Positions 25,334-37,200 of a stretch of DNA of 64,000 nt are shown one piece after another. The first letter of the stretch is position 1, and every line of letters starts with the position of its first letter. Under the pieces are notes generated by a model. The model saw only the letters and a list, made by a program, of their open reading frames with translations. It made no database searches and was not told the DNA's origin. Origin of the DNA: Oasisia sp. SBJ-2009 (Eukaryota; Annelida; Polychaeta; Sabellida; Siboglinidae); NCBI GenBank assembly GCA_964017155.1, contig OZ024856.1, positions 126,501 through 190,500 of the forward strand, in the 5' to 3' direction. Both the position numbers and the translations under genes were made by a program.

Positions 25334-27522
25334 CAAATCGAGCAAAACGACAAAGTCCGATCCGTCTACGGGGGATCAGTTTTGAGAATCGAGAGAAACG
25401 GCCAAGTTCGACGCGCCGGTCGGTCTTCTCGGGCGTGTGCCACGCAAGGGGTGTAACTACGACTCTCTCGACGAAACCAACTGACCGTGCGCGTCGTCTT
25501 GCCAACTTTTGGAAACAAATCGAGGAAAACGACAAAGTCCGATCCGTCTACGGGGGATCAGTTGGGGAAGACTGTTTACATTCTTTTCAACAAAATTCCG
25601 TGCCGACCGCTGGGTAAACGGCGGGAGTAATAATGAACAACTAACTAGATGAGGTGACGAGGCATTTGTCGACCTTAACAGGGTGATAGTTGCACAAATC
25701 GAGGAAAACGACAAAGTCCGATCCGTCTACGGGGGATCAGTTTTGAGAATCGAGAGAAACGGCCAAGTTCGACGCGCCGGTCGGTCTTCTCGGGCGTATT
25801 CCACGCACGGAGTGTAACTACGACTCTATCGACGAAACCAACTAACCGTGCGCGTCGTCTTGCCAACTTTTGGAAACAAATCGAGGAAAACGACAAAGTC
25901 CGATCCGTCTACGGGGGATCAGTTGGGGAAGCGTAAATGTCTGTTTACATTCTTTTCAACAGAATTCCGTGCCGACCGCTGGGTAAACGGCGGGAGTAAT
26001 AATGAACCACTAACTAGATGAGGTGTCAAGACATTTGGCGACCTTAGCAGGGTGATAGTTGCACAAATCGAGCAAAACGACAAAGTCCGATCCTTCTACG
26101 GGGGATCAGTTTTGAGAATCGAGAGAAACGGCCAAGTTCGACGCGCCGGTCGGTCTTCTCGGGCGTGTGCCACGCAAGGGTTGTAACTACGACTCTCTCG
26201 ACGAAACCCACTGACCGTGCGCGTCGTCTTGCCAAGTTTTGGAAACAAATCGAGCAAAACGACAAAGTCCGATCCGTCTACGGGGGATCAGTAGTGGAAG
26301 CGTAAATGTCTGTGTACATTCTTTTCAACAGAATTCCGTGCCGACCGCTGGGTAAACGGAGGGAGTAATAATGAACCACTAACTAGATGAGGTGACGAGG
26401 CGATTGGCGACCTTAACACGGTGATAGTTGCACAAATCGAGGAAAACGACAAAGTCCGATTCGTCTACGGGGGATCAGTTTTGAGAATCGAGAGAAACGG
26501 CCAAGTTCGACGCGCCGGTCGGTCTTCTCGGGCGTGTGCCACGCAAGGGGTGTAACTACGACTCTCTCGACGAAACCAACTGACCGAGCGCGTCGTCTTG
26601 CCAACTTTGGAAACAAATCGAGGAAAACGACAAAGTCCGATCCGTCTACGGGGGATCAGTTGGGGAAGTCTGTTTACATTCTTTTGAACAGAATTCCGTG
26701 CCGACCGCTGGGTAAACGGCGGGAGTAATAATGAACCACTAACTAGATGAGGTGACGAGGCATTTGGCGACCTGAACAGGGTGATAGTTGCACAAATCGA
26801 GGAAAACGACAAAGTCCGATCCGTCTACGGGGGATCAGTTTTGAGAATCGAGAGAAACGGCCAAGTTCGACGCGCCGGTCGGTCTTCTCGGGCGTATTCC
26901 ACGCACGGAGTGGAATTACGACTCTCTCGACGAAACCAACTGACCGTGCGCGTCGTCTTGCCAACTTTTGGAAACAAATCGAGGAAAACGACAAAGTCCG
27001 ATCCGTCTACGGGGGATCAGTTGGGGAAGTCTGTTTACATTCTTTTCAACAAAATTCCGTGCCAACCGCTGGGTAAACGGCGGGAGTAATAATGAACCAC
27101 TAACTAGATGAGGTGACGAGGCATTTGGCGACCTTAACAGGGTGATAGTTGCACAAATCGAGGAAAACGACAAAGTCCAATCCGTCTACGGGGGATCAGT
27201 TTTGAGAATCGAGAGAAACGGCCAAGTTCGACGCGCCGGTCGGTCTTCTCGGGCGTATTCCACGCACGGAGTGTAACTACGACTCTATCGACGAAACCAA
27301 CTGACCGTGCGCGTCGTCTTGCCAACTTTTGGAAACAAATCGAGGAAAACGACAAAGTCCGATCCGTCTACGGGGGATCAGTTGGGGAAGCGTAAATGTC
27401 TGTTTACATTCTTTTCAACAGAATTCCGTGCCGACCGCTGGGTAAACGGCGGGAGTAATAATGAACCACTAACTAGATGAGGTGTCAAGACATTTGGCGA
27501 CCTTAACAGGGTGATAGTTGCA
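25334..27522. repeat. HOR copy H6 (2189 bp, 6 monomers)
   Basis: Lineage alpha (ttagcaggg, aaacccactg), lying between two beta copies. One t is lost near 26606 (caactttgg), so the period is 2189 rather than 2190. Otherwise it has the six-monomer length of H1. Confidence 0.87.
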
Positions 27523-30073
27523 CAAATCGAGCAAAACGACAAAGTCCGATCCGTCTACGGGGGATCAGTTTTGAGAATCGAGAGAAACGGCCAAGTTCGA
27601 CGCGCCGGTCGGTCTTCTCGGGCGTGTGCCACGCAAGGGGTGTAACTACGACTCTCTCGACGAAACCAACTGACCGTGCGCGTCGTCTTGCCAACTTTTG
27701 GAAACAAATCGAGGAAAACGACAAAGTCCGATCCGTCTACGGGGGATCAGTTGGGGAAGTCTGTTTACATTCTTTTCAACAAAATTCCGTGCCGACCGCT
27801 GGGTAAACGGCGGGAGTAATAATGAACAACTAACTAGATGAGGTGACGAGGCATTTGTCGACATTAACAGGGTGATAGTTGCACAAATCGAGGAAAACGA
27901 CAAAGTCCGATCCGTCTACGGGGGATCAGTTTTGAGAATCGAGAGAAACGGCCAAGTTCGACGCGCCGGTCGGTCTTCTCGGGCGTATTCCACGCACGGA
28001 GTGTAACTACGACTCTATCGACGAAACCAACTAACCGTGCGCGTCGTCTTGCCAACTTTTGGAAACAAATCGAGGAAAACGACAAAGTCCGATCCGTCTA
28101 CGGGGGATCAGTTGGGGAAGCGTAAATGTCTGTTTACATTCTTTTCAACAGAATTCCGTGCCGACCGCTGGGTAAACGGCGGGAGTAATAATGAACCACT
28201 AACTAGATGAGGTGTCAAGACATTTGGCGACCTTAACAGGGTGATAGTTGCACAAATCGAGCAAAACGACAAAGTCCGATCCTTCTACGGGGGATCAGTT
28301 TTGAGAATCGAGAGAAACGGCCAAGTTCGACGCGCCGGTCGGTCTTCTCGGGCGTGTGCCACGCAAGGGTTGTAACTACGACTCTCTCGACGAAACCCAT
28401 TGACCGTGCGCGTCGTCTTGCCAAGTTTTGGAAACAAATCGAGGAAAACGACAAAGTCCGATCCGTCTACGGGGGATCAGTAGTGGAAGCGTAAATGTCT
28501 GTGTACATTCTTTTCAACAGAATTCCGTGCCGACCGCTGGGTAAACGGAGGGAGTAATAATGAACCACTAACTAGATGAGGTGACGAGGCGATTGGCGAC
28601 CTTAACACGGTGATAGTTGCACAAATCGAGGAAAACGACAAAGTCCGATTCGTCTACGGGGGATCAGTTTTGAGAATCGAGAGAAACGGCCAAGTTCGAC
28701 GCGCCGGTCGGTCTTCTCGGGCGTGTGCCACGCAAGGGGTGTAACTACGACTCTCTCGACGAAACCAACTGACCGTGCGCGTCGTCTTGCAAACTTTTGG
28801 AAACAAATCGAGGAAAACGGCAAAGTCCGATCCGTCTACGGGGGATCAGTTGGGGAAATCTGTTTACATTCTTTTCAACAGAATTCGGTGCCGACCGCTG
28901 GGTAAACGGCGGGAGTAATAATGAACCACTAACTAGATGAGGTGACGAGGCGATTGGCGACCTTAACACGGTGATAGTTGCACAAATCGAGGAAAACGAC
29001 AAAGTCCGATTCGTCTACGGGGGATCAGTTTTGAGAATCGAGAGAAACGGCCAAGTTCGACGCGCCGGTCGGTCTTCTCGGGCGTGTGCCACGCAAGGGG
29101 TGTAAGTACGACTCTCTCGACGAAACCAACTGACCGTGCGCGTCGTCTTGCCAACTTTTGGAAACAAATCGAGGAAAACGACAAAGTCCGATCCGTCTAC
29201 GGGGGATCAGTAGTGGAAGCGTAAATGTCTGTGTACATTCTTTTCAAAAGAATTCCGTGCCGACCGCTGGGTAAACGGAGGGAGTAATAATGAACCACTA
29301 ACTAGATGAGGTGACGAGGCGATTGGCGACCTTAACACGGTGATAGTTGCACAAATCGAGGAAAACGACAAAGTCCGATTCGTGTACGGGGGATAAGTTT
29401 TGAGAATCGAGAGAAACGGCCAAGTTCGACGCGCCGGTCGGTCTTCTCGGGCGTGTGCCACGCAAGGGGTGTAACTACGACTCTCTCGACGAAACCAACT
29501 GACCGTGCGCGTCGTCTTGCCAACTTTTGGAAACAAATCGAGGAAAACGACAAAGTCCGATCCGTCTACGGGGGATCAGTTGGGGAAGTCTGTTTACATT
29601 CTTTTCAACAGAATTCCGTGGCGACCGCTGGGTAAACGGCGGGAGTAATAATGAACCACTAACTAGATGAGGTGTCAAGACATTTGGCGACCTTAACAGG
29701 GTGATAGTTGCACAAATCGAGGAAAACGACAAAGTCCGATCCGTCTACGGGGGATCAGTTTTGATAATCGAGAGAAACGGCCAAGTTCGACGCGCCGGTC
29801 GGTCTTCTCGGGCGTGTGCCACGCAAGGGGTGTAACTACGACTCTCTCGACGAAACCAACTGACCGTGCGCGTCGTCTTGCCAACTTTTGGAAACAAATC
29901 GAGGAAAACGACAAAGTCCGATCCGTCTACGGGGGATCAGTTGGGGAAGTCTGTTTACATTCTTTTCAACAGAATTCCGTGGCGACCGCTGGGTAAACGG
30001 CGGGAGTAATAATGAACCACTAACTAGATGAGGTGACGAGGCATTTGGCGACCTTAACAGGGTGATAGTTGCA
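27523..30073. repeat. HOR copy H7 (about 2.55 kb before divergence)
   Basis: Lineage beta and a copy of H5 at a 5470-bp offset up to about 29712. The next monomer (29713-30073) repeats features of the one before it, such as gtggcgacc in its B module, and looks like a local 361-bp duplication. Confidence 0.83.
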
Positions 30074-31453
30074 CAAATCGAGGAAAACGACAAAGTCCGA
30101 TCCGTCTACGGGGGATCAGTTTTGAGAATCGAGAGAAACGGCCAAGTTCGACGCGCCGGTCGGTCTTCTCGGGCGTATTCCACGCACGGAGTGGAACTAC
30201 GACTCTCTCGACGAAACCAACTGACCGTGCGCGTCGTCTTGCCAACTTTTGGAAACAAATCGAGGAAAACGACAAAGTCCGATCCGTCTACGGGGGATCA
30301 GTTGGGGAAGTCTGTTTACATTCTTTTCAACAAAATTCCGTGCCGACCGCTAGGTAAACGGCGGGAGTAATAATGAACCACTAACTAGATGAGGTGACGA
30401 GGCATTTGTCGACCTTAACAGGGTGATAGTTGCACAAATCGAGAAAAACGACAAAGTCCGATCCGTCTACGGGGGATCAGTTTTGAGAATCGAGAGAAAC
30501 GGCCAAGTTCGACGCGCCGGTCGGTCTTCTCGGGCGTATTCCACGCACGGAGTGTAACTACGACTCTATCGACGAAACCAACTAACCGTGCGCGTCGTCT
30601 TGGCAACTTTTGGAAACAAATCGAGGAAAACGACAAAGTCCGATCCGTCTACGGGGGATCAGTTGGGGAAGCGTAAATGTCTGTTTACATTCTTTTCAAC
30701 AGAATTCCGTGCCGACCGCTGGGTAAACGGCGGGAGTAATAATGAACCACTAACTAGATGAGGTGTCAAGACATTTGGCGACCTTAACAGGGTGATAGTT
30801 GCACAAATCGAGCAAAACGACAAAGTCCGATCCGTCTACGGGGGATCAGTTGGGGAAATCTGTTTACATTCTTTTCAACAGAATTCCGTGCCGACCGCTG
30901 GGTAAACGGCGGGAGTAATAATGAACCACTAACTAGATGAGGTGTCAAGACATTTGGCGACCTTAACAGGGTGATAGTTGCACAAATCGAGCAAAACGAC
31001 AAAGTCCGATCCGTCTACGGGGGATCAGTTTTGAGAATCGAGAGAAACGGCCAAGTTCGACGCGCCGGTCGGTCTTCTCGGGCGTGTGCCACGCAAGGGT
31101 TGTAACTACGACTCTCTCGACGAAACCAACTGACCGTGCGCGTCGTCTTGCCAAGTTTTGGAAACAAATCGAGGAAAACGACAAAGTTCGATCCGTCTAC
31201 GGGGGATCAGTAGTGGAAGCGTAAATGTCTGTGTACATTCTTTTCAAAAGAATTCCGTGCCGACCGCTGGGTAAACGGAGGGAGTAATAATGAACCACTA
31301 ACTAGATGAGGTGACGAGGCGATTGGCGACCTTAACACGGTGATAGTTGCACAAATCGAGGAAAACGACAAAGTCCGATTCGTGTACGGGGGATCAGTTT
31401 TGAGAATCGAGAGAAACGGCCAAGTTCGACGCGCCGGTCGGTCTTCTCGGGCG
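30074..31453. repeat. Irregular right end of array 1
   Basis: HOR order breaks down here. Modules are A30074, B30256, A30435 (with gagaaaaacg), B30617, B30804, A30983, B31165 and a truncated A31352. Private changes include ccgctaggt near 30351 and ttggcaac near 30600. Confidence 0.85.
30617..30982. repeat. B-B module doublet near the array edge
   Basis: A 187-bp B module (30617) is followed by a 179-bp B module (30804). Here the long form comes first, the reverse of the doublets at 3088 and 6734, so this is an independent slip at the 49-mer. Confidence 0.88.
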
Positions 31454-31464
31454 ATTATGATTAT
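31352..31464. other. Junction between the two satellite arrays
   Basis: The last A module stops after 102 bp at tctcgggcg (31453). Array 2 matches begin at atgattataatgg (31457). The join contains a tandem gattat-gattat (31453-31464); array 2 units elsewhere have one gattat preceded by caa. The g at 31453 can belong to either side. No transposon end or simple repeat separates the arrays. Confidence 0.9.
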
Positions 31465-32461
31465 AATGGAATCAATTAATTTAATCAAGTATCAAATGTT
31501 GGCAAAAATATTGATATAATAGCAACATTGAGGTGGGTCCGACTTGTACATAAGTGCCAAATACTGAAATACTGAAAACAAATTGAGAGTATACGTGCTT
31601 TTATGAGAGAGTGCGCGTAAAGGTACGCGCCCGCAAGTGTAGGCATTTATGTACAAGTCGGGCCCACCTCAATGTAGGTATTATAACTGTATATTTGCCA
31701 ACATTTGATACTTGATTTGGTTAATTCTATCAATTATAATCATCTTGCGCATATTTATGTTTTATATACAGCGCGTCTTAGCAGACTTTTGAGGTCCAAA
31801 AGACAGCGCGGTCGGCATAAACAAACTGTTTATCGCTCATTTCCTATGCTCAGCGCAGTAACATGCACCGCTGCGCTTGCGACTGGCACAAATCGCGCTG
31901 TCTTTTCGACCTCAAACGTTTGCCAAGACGCGCTGTTTATAACACATAAACACGCGCAAGATGATTATAATGGAATGAATTAATTTAATCAAGTATCAAA
32001 TGTTGGCAAAAATATTGATATAATAGCAACATTGAGGTGGGTCCGACTTGTACATCAGTGCAAAATAGTGAAATACTGAAAACAAATTGAGAGTATACGT
32101 GCTTTTATGAGAGAGTGCGCGTGAAGGTACGCGCCCGCAAGTGTAGGCATTTATGTACAAGTCGGGCCCACCTCAATGTAGGTATTATAACTGTATATTT
32201 GCCAACATTTGATACTTGATTTGGTTAATTCTATCAATTATAATCATCTTGCGCATATTTATGTTTTATATACAGCGCGTCTTAGCAGACTTTTGAGGTC
32301 GAAAAGACAGCGCGGTCGGCATAAACAAACTGTTTATCGCTCATTTCATATGCACAACGCAGTAACATGCACCGCTGCGCTTGTGACTGGCACAAATCGC
32401 GCTGTCTTTTCGATCTCAAAAGTTTGCCAAGACGCGCTGTTTATAAAACATAAATACGCGC

Positions 32462-32674
32462 AAGATGATTATAATAGAATAAATTAATTTAATCAAGTAT
32501 CAAATGTTGGCAAAAAATTGTGATATAATAGCAACATTGAGGTGGGTCCGACTTGTACATGAATGCCAAATAGTGAAATAGTGACCGCTGCGCTTGCGAC
32601 TGGCACAAATCGCGCTGTCTTTTCGACCTCAAAAGTTTGCCAAGACGCGCTGTTTATAAAACATAAATACGCGC
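32462..32674. repeat. Representative S unit (213 bp)
   Basis: The S unit is an L unit lacking 291 bp: most of spacer 1, the entire forward arm and the first half of spacer 2. The join reads gaaatagtg then accgctgcgc. A 44-bp remnant spacer (32567-32610) is left between reverse arms, so runs of S are direct repeats. All S units share the same join, which indicates a single founding deletion. Confidence 0.92.
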
Positions 32675-33178
32675 AAGATGATTATAATGGAATGAATTAA
32701 TTTAATCAAGTATCAAATGTTGGCAAAAATATTGATATAATAGCAACATTGAGGTGGGTCCGACTTGTACATAAGTGCCAAATACTGAAATACTGAAAAC
32801 AAATTGAGAGTATACGTGCTTTTATGAGAGAGTGCGCGTGAAGGTACGCGCCCGCAAGTGTAGGCATTTATGTACAAGTCGGGCCCACCTCAATGTTGGT
32901 ATTATAACTGTATATTTGCCAACATTTGATACTTGGTTTTGTTAATTCTATCAATTATAATCATCTTGCGCATATTTATGTTTGATATACAGCGCGTCTT
33001 AGCAGACTTTTGAGGTCCAAAAGACAGCGCGGTCGGCATAAACAAACTGTTTATCGCTCATTTCCTATGCTCAGCGCAGTAACATGCACCGCTGCGCTTG
33101 CGACTGGCACAAATCGCGCTGTCTTTTCGACCTCAAAAGTTTGCCAAGACGCGCTGTTTATAAAACATAAATACGCGC

Positions 33179-33604
33179 AAGATGATTATAATTGAATGAA
33201 TTAATTTAATCAAGTATCAAATGTTGGCAAAAAATAGTGATATAATAGCAACATTGAGGTGGGTCCGACTTGTACATAAATGCCAAATAGTGAAATAGTG
33301 ACCGCTGCGCTTGCGACTGGCACAGATCGCGCTGTCTTTTCGACCTCAAAAGTTTGCCAAGACGCGCTGTTTATAAAACATAAATACGCGCAAGATGATT
33401 ATAATGGAATGAATTAATTTAATCAAGTATCAAATGTTGGCAAAAAATAGTGATATAATAGCAACATTGAGGTGGGTCCGACTTGTACATGAATGCCAAA
33501 TAGTGAAATAGTGACCGCTGCGCTTGCGACTGGCACAAATCGCGCTGTCTTTTCGACCTCAAAAGTTTGCCAAGACGCGCTGTTTATAAAACATAAATAC
33601 GCGC
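33179..33604. repeat. S-S doublet
   Basis: S units at 33179 and 33392 are adjacent, giving a local direct repeat of reverse arms. The first has cacagatcgcgc, a variant also found at 37914, 40357, 44232 and 44949. Confidence 0.88.
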
Positions 33605-33708
33605 AAGATGATTATAATGGAATGAATTAATTTAATCAAGTATCAAATGTTGGCAAAAATATTGATATAATAGCAACATTGAGGTGGGTCCGACTTGTAC
33701 ATAAGTGC

Positions 33709-33793
33709 CAAATACTGAAATACTGAAAACAAATTGAGAGTATACGTGCTTTTATGAGAGAGTGCGCGTGAAGGTACGCGCCCGCAAGTGTAG
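33709..33793. repeat. Spacer 1 between arms, with hairpin
   Basis: 85-bp spacer with aaatactgaaatactg, gagagtatacgtgc and tttatgagagagtg. It holds a small perfect hairpin at 33764-33781: gcgcgt, six-base loop, acgcgc. Some units have aaatagtg in place of aaatactg. Two units have a 2-bp insertion here (aaatattgagag, near 41776 and 46369). Confidence 0.8.
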
Positions 33794-33961
33794 GCATTTA
33801 TGTACAAGTCGGGCCCACCTCAATGTTGGTATTATAACTGTATATTTGCCAACATTTGATACTTGGTTTTGTTAATTCTATCAATTATAATCATCTTGCG
33901 CATATTTATGTTTTATATACAGCGCGTCTTAGCAGACTTTTGAGGTCCAAAAGACAGCGCG
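33794..33961 (+). repeat. Forward arm of the inverted pair (168 bp)
   Basis: Runs from gcatttatgtacaagtcggg through cacctcaatgttgg, tttgccaacatttgatac and ataatcatcttgcgc to agacagcgcg. Its reverse complement matches the reverse arm at 147 of 168 positions by hand alignment without gaps. Forward arms always read cgggcccacc. Confidence 0.92.
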
Positions 33962-34044
33962 GTCGGCATAAACAAACTGTTTATCGCTCATTTCATATGC
34001 TCAGCGCAGTAACATGCACCGCTGCGCTTGCGACTGGCACAAAT
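33962..34044. repeat. Spacer 2 between arms, with two hairpins
   Basis: 83-bp spacer with two short perfect stems: ataaac/gtttat (33968-33973 with 33979-33984) and agcgcag/ctgcgct (34003-34009 with 34022-34028). In the distal domain the second stem is disrupted in many units (cagctcag, accgctccgc). Confidence 0.8.
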
Positions 34045-34212
34045 CGCGCTGTCTTTTCGACCTCAAAAGTTTGCCAAGACGCGCTGTTTATAACACATAA
34101 ATACGCGCAAGATGATTATAATGGAATGAATTAATTTAATCAAGTATCAAATGTTGGCAACAATATTGATATAATAGCAACATTGAGGTGGGTCCGACTT
34201 GTACATAAGTGC
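34045..34212 (-). repeat. Reverse arm of the inverted pair (168 bp)
   Basis: Runs from cgcgctgtcttttcgacc through gcgcaagatgattataat and gtatcaaatgttggc to cataagtgc. It is the inverted copy of 33794-33961. Reverse arms always read ggtgggtcc, corresponding to ggaccc on the other strand, where forward arms have gggccc. Such fixed differences separate the two orientations throughout the array. Confidence 0.92.
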
Positions 34213-37200
34213 AACATAGTGAAATACTGAAAACAAATTGAGAGTATACGTGCTTTTATGAGAGAGTGCGCGTGAAGGTACGCGCCCGCAAGTGTAGGCA
34301 TTTATGTACAAGTCGGGCCCACCTCAATGTAGGTATTATAACTGTATATTTGCCAACATTTGATACTTGCTTTGGTTAATTCTATCAATTATAATCATCT
34401 TGCGCATATTTATGTTTTATATACAGCGCGTCTTAGCAGACTTTTGAGGTCGAAAAGACAGCGCGGTCGGCATAAACAAACTGTTTATCGCTCATTTCAT
34501 ATGCACAACGCAGTAACATGCACCGCTGCGCTTGTGACTGGCACAAATCGCGCTGTCTTTTCGATCTCAAAAGTTTGCCAAGACGCGCTGTTTATAAAAC
34601 ATAAATACGCGCAAGATGATTATAATTGAATGAATTAATTTAATCAAGTATCAAATGTTGGCAAAAAATAGTGATATAATAGCAACATTGAGGTGGGTCC
34701 GACTTGTACATGAATGCCAAATAGTGAAATAGTGACCGCTGCGCTTGCGACTGGCACAAATCGCGCTGTCTTTTCGACCTCAAAAGTTTGCCAAGACGCG
34801 CTGTTTATAAAACATAAATACGCGCAAGATGATTATAATGGAATGAATTAATTTAATCAAGTATCAAATGTTGGCAAAAATATTGATATAATAGCAACAT
34901 TGAGGTGGGTCCGACTTGTACATAAGTGCCAAATACTGAAATACTGAAAACAAATTGAGAGTATACGTGCTTTTATGAGAGAGTGCGCGTGAAGGTACGC
35001 GCCCGCAAGTGTAGGCATTTATGTACAAGTCGGGCCCACCTCAATGTTGGTATTATAACTGTATATTTGCCAACATTTGATACTTGGTTTTGTTAATTCT
35101 ATCAATTATAATCATCTTGCGCATATTTATGTTTGATATACAGCGCGTCTTAGCAGACTTTTGAGGTCCAAAAGACAGCGCGGTCGGCATAAACAAACTG
35201 TTTATCGCTCATTTCCTATGCTCAGCGCAGTAACATGCACCGCTGCGCTTGCGACTGGCACAAATCGCGCTGTCTTTACGACTTCAAACGTTTGCCAAGA
35301 CGCGCTGTTTATAACACATAAACACGCGTAAGATGATTATAATGGAATGAATTAATTTAATCAAGTAGCAAATGTTGGCAAAAATATTGATATAATAGCA
35401 ACATTGAGGTGGGTCCGACTTGTACATCAGTGCAAAATAGTGAAATACTGAAAACAAATTGAGAGTATACGTGCTTTTATGAGAGAGTGCGCGTGAAGGT
35501 ACGCGCCCGCAAGTGTAGGCATTTATGTACAAGTCGGGCCCACCTCAATGTAGGTATTATAACTGTATATTTGCCAACATTTGATACTTGATTTGGTTAA
35601 TTCTATCAATTATAATCATCTTGCGCATATTTATGTTTTATATACAGCGCGTCTTAGCAGACTTTTGAGGTCGAAAAGACAGCGCGGTCGGCATAAACAA
35701 ACTGTTTATCGCTCATTTCATATGCACAACGCAGTAACATGCACCGCTGCGCTTGTGACTGGCACAAATCGCGCTGTCTTTTCGATCTCAAAAGTTTGCC
35801 AAGACGCGCTGTTTATAAAACATAAATACGCGCAAGATGATTATAATTGAATGAATTAATTTAATCAAGTATCAAATGTTGGCAAAAAATAGTGATTTAA
35901 TAGCAACATTGAGGTGGGTCCGACTTGTACATAAATGCCAAATAGTGAAATAGTGACCGCTGCGCTTGCGACTGGCACAAATCGCGCTGTCTTTTCGACC
36001 TCAAAAGTTTGCCAAGACGCGCTGTTTATAAAACATAAATACGCGCAAGATGATTATAATGGAATGAATTAATTTAATCAAGTATCAAATGTTGGCAAAA
36101 ATATTGATATAATAGCAACATTGAGGTGGGTCCGACTTGTACATAAGTGCCAAATAGTGAAATACTGAAAACAAATTGAGAGTATACGTGCTTTTATGAG
36201 AGAGTGCGCGTGAAGGTACGCGCCCGCAAGTGTAGGCATTTATGTACAAGTCGGGCCCACCTCAATGTTGGTATTATAACTGTATATTTGCCAACATGTG
36301 ATACTTGATTTTGTGAATTCTATCAATTATAATCATCTTGCGCATATTTATGTTTTATATACAGCGCGTCTTAGCAGACTTTTGAGGTCGAAAAGACAGC
36401 GCGGTCGGCATAAACAAACTGTTTATCGCTCATTTCATATGCTCAGCGCAGTAACATGCACCGCTGCGCTTGCGACTGGCACAAATCGCGCTGTCTTTTC
36501 GACCTCAAACGTTTGCCAAGACGCGCTGTTTATAAAACATAAACACGCGCAAGATGATTATAATGGAATGAATTAATTTAATCAAGTATCAAATGTTGGC
36601 AAAAATATTGATATAATAGCAACATTGAGGTGGGTCCGACTTGTACATCAGTGCAAAATAGTGAAATACTGAAAACAAATTGAGAGTATACGTGCTTTTA
36701 TGAGAGAGTGCGCGTGAAGGTACGCGCCCGCAAGTGTAGGCATTTATGTACAAGTCGGGCCCACCTCAATGTAGGTATTATAACTGTATATTTGCCAACA
36801 TTTGATACTTGATTTGGTTAATTCTATCAATTATAATCATCTTGCGCATATTTATGCTTTATATACAGCGCGTCTTAGCAGACTTTTGAGGTCGAAAAGA
36901 CAGCGCGGTCGGCATAAACAAACTGTTTATCGCTCATTTCATATGCACAACGCAGTAACATGCACCGCTGCGCTTGCGACTGGCACAAATCGCGCTGTTT
37001 TTTCGACCTCAAAAGTTTGCCAAGACGCGCTGTTTATAAAACATAAATACGCGCAAGATGATTATAAGTGAATGAATTAATTTAATCAAGTATCAAATGT
37101 TGGCAAAAAATAGTGATATAATAGCAACATTGAGGTGGGTCCGACTTGTACATAAATGCCAAATAGTGAAATAGTGACCGCTGCGCTTGCGACTGGCACA

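Larger units (their letters stand above)
1..31453. repeat. Satellite array 1, 361/369-bp two-part monomer
   Basis: Direct tandem repeats fill this region and no gene is visible. Each monomer is an A module of 182 bp plus a B module of 179 or 187 bp. There are 86 A modules, the last truncated. A starts: 178, 539, 900, 1261, 1622, 1991, 2352, 2534, 2906, 3454, 3823, 4184, 4553, 4914, 5275, 5636, 5997, 6180, 6552, 7100, 7469, 7830, 8199, 8560, 8929, 9290, 9651, 10020, 10389, 10750, 11119, 11480, 11841, 12210, 12579, 12940, 13301, 13670, 14031, 14392, 14761, 15122, 15491, 15860, 16221, 16582, 16951, 17312, 17673, 18042, 18403, 18772, 19141, 19502, 19871, 20233, 20593, 20962, 21323, 21684, 22053, 22414, 22783, 23152, 23513, 23882, 24243, 24604, 24965, 25334, 25695, 26064, 26433, 26793, 27154, 27523, 27884, 28253, 28622, 28983, 29352, 29713, 30074, 30435, 30983, 31352. 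A B module normally follows each A after 182 bp. All copies lie in the same orientation. GC is about 52% in 601-960 (hand count). The repeat family is not one I recognise. Confidence 0.97.
33605..34108. repeat. Representative L unit (504 bp)
   Basis: In order: left part of a reverse arm (33605-33708), spacer 1 (33709-33793, 85 bp), a full forward arm (33794-33961), spacer 2 (33962-34044, 83 bp), then the start of the next reverse arm (34045 onward). The two arms are inverted copies of one another, so the array is a chain of alternating arms rather than a simple head-to-tail repeat of one sequence. Confidence 0.93.

Noticed and set aside
158..31002. Conserved open frames of 60-115 codons in nearly every array 1 monomer on both strands
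   Set aside because: Those I checked start at TTG rather than ATG. Frames in two phases share the same peptide only because the 49-mer is shared, and lengths change with the 8-bp insertion. No domain is recognisable. They are by-products of the repeat.
1..31453. rDNA intergenic spacer subrepeats or a tRNA-derived repeat
   Set aside because: No rRNA sequence is present, and the gttcgacgc motif only weakly resembles a tRNA B box with no matching A box or cloverleaf.
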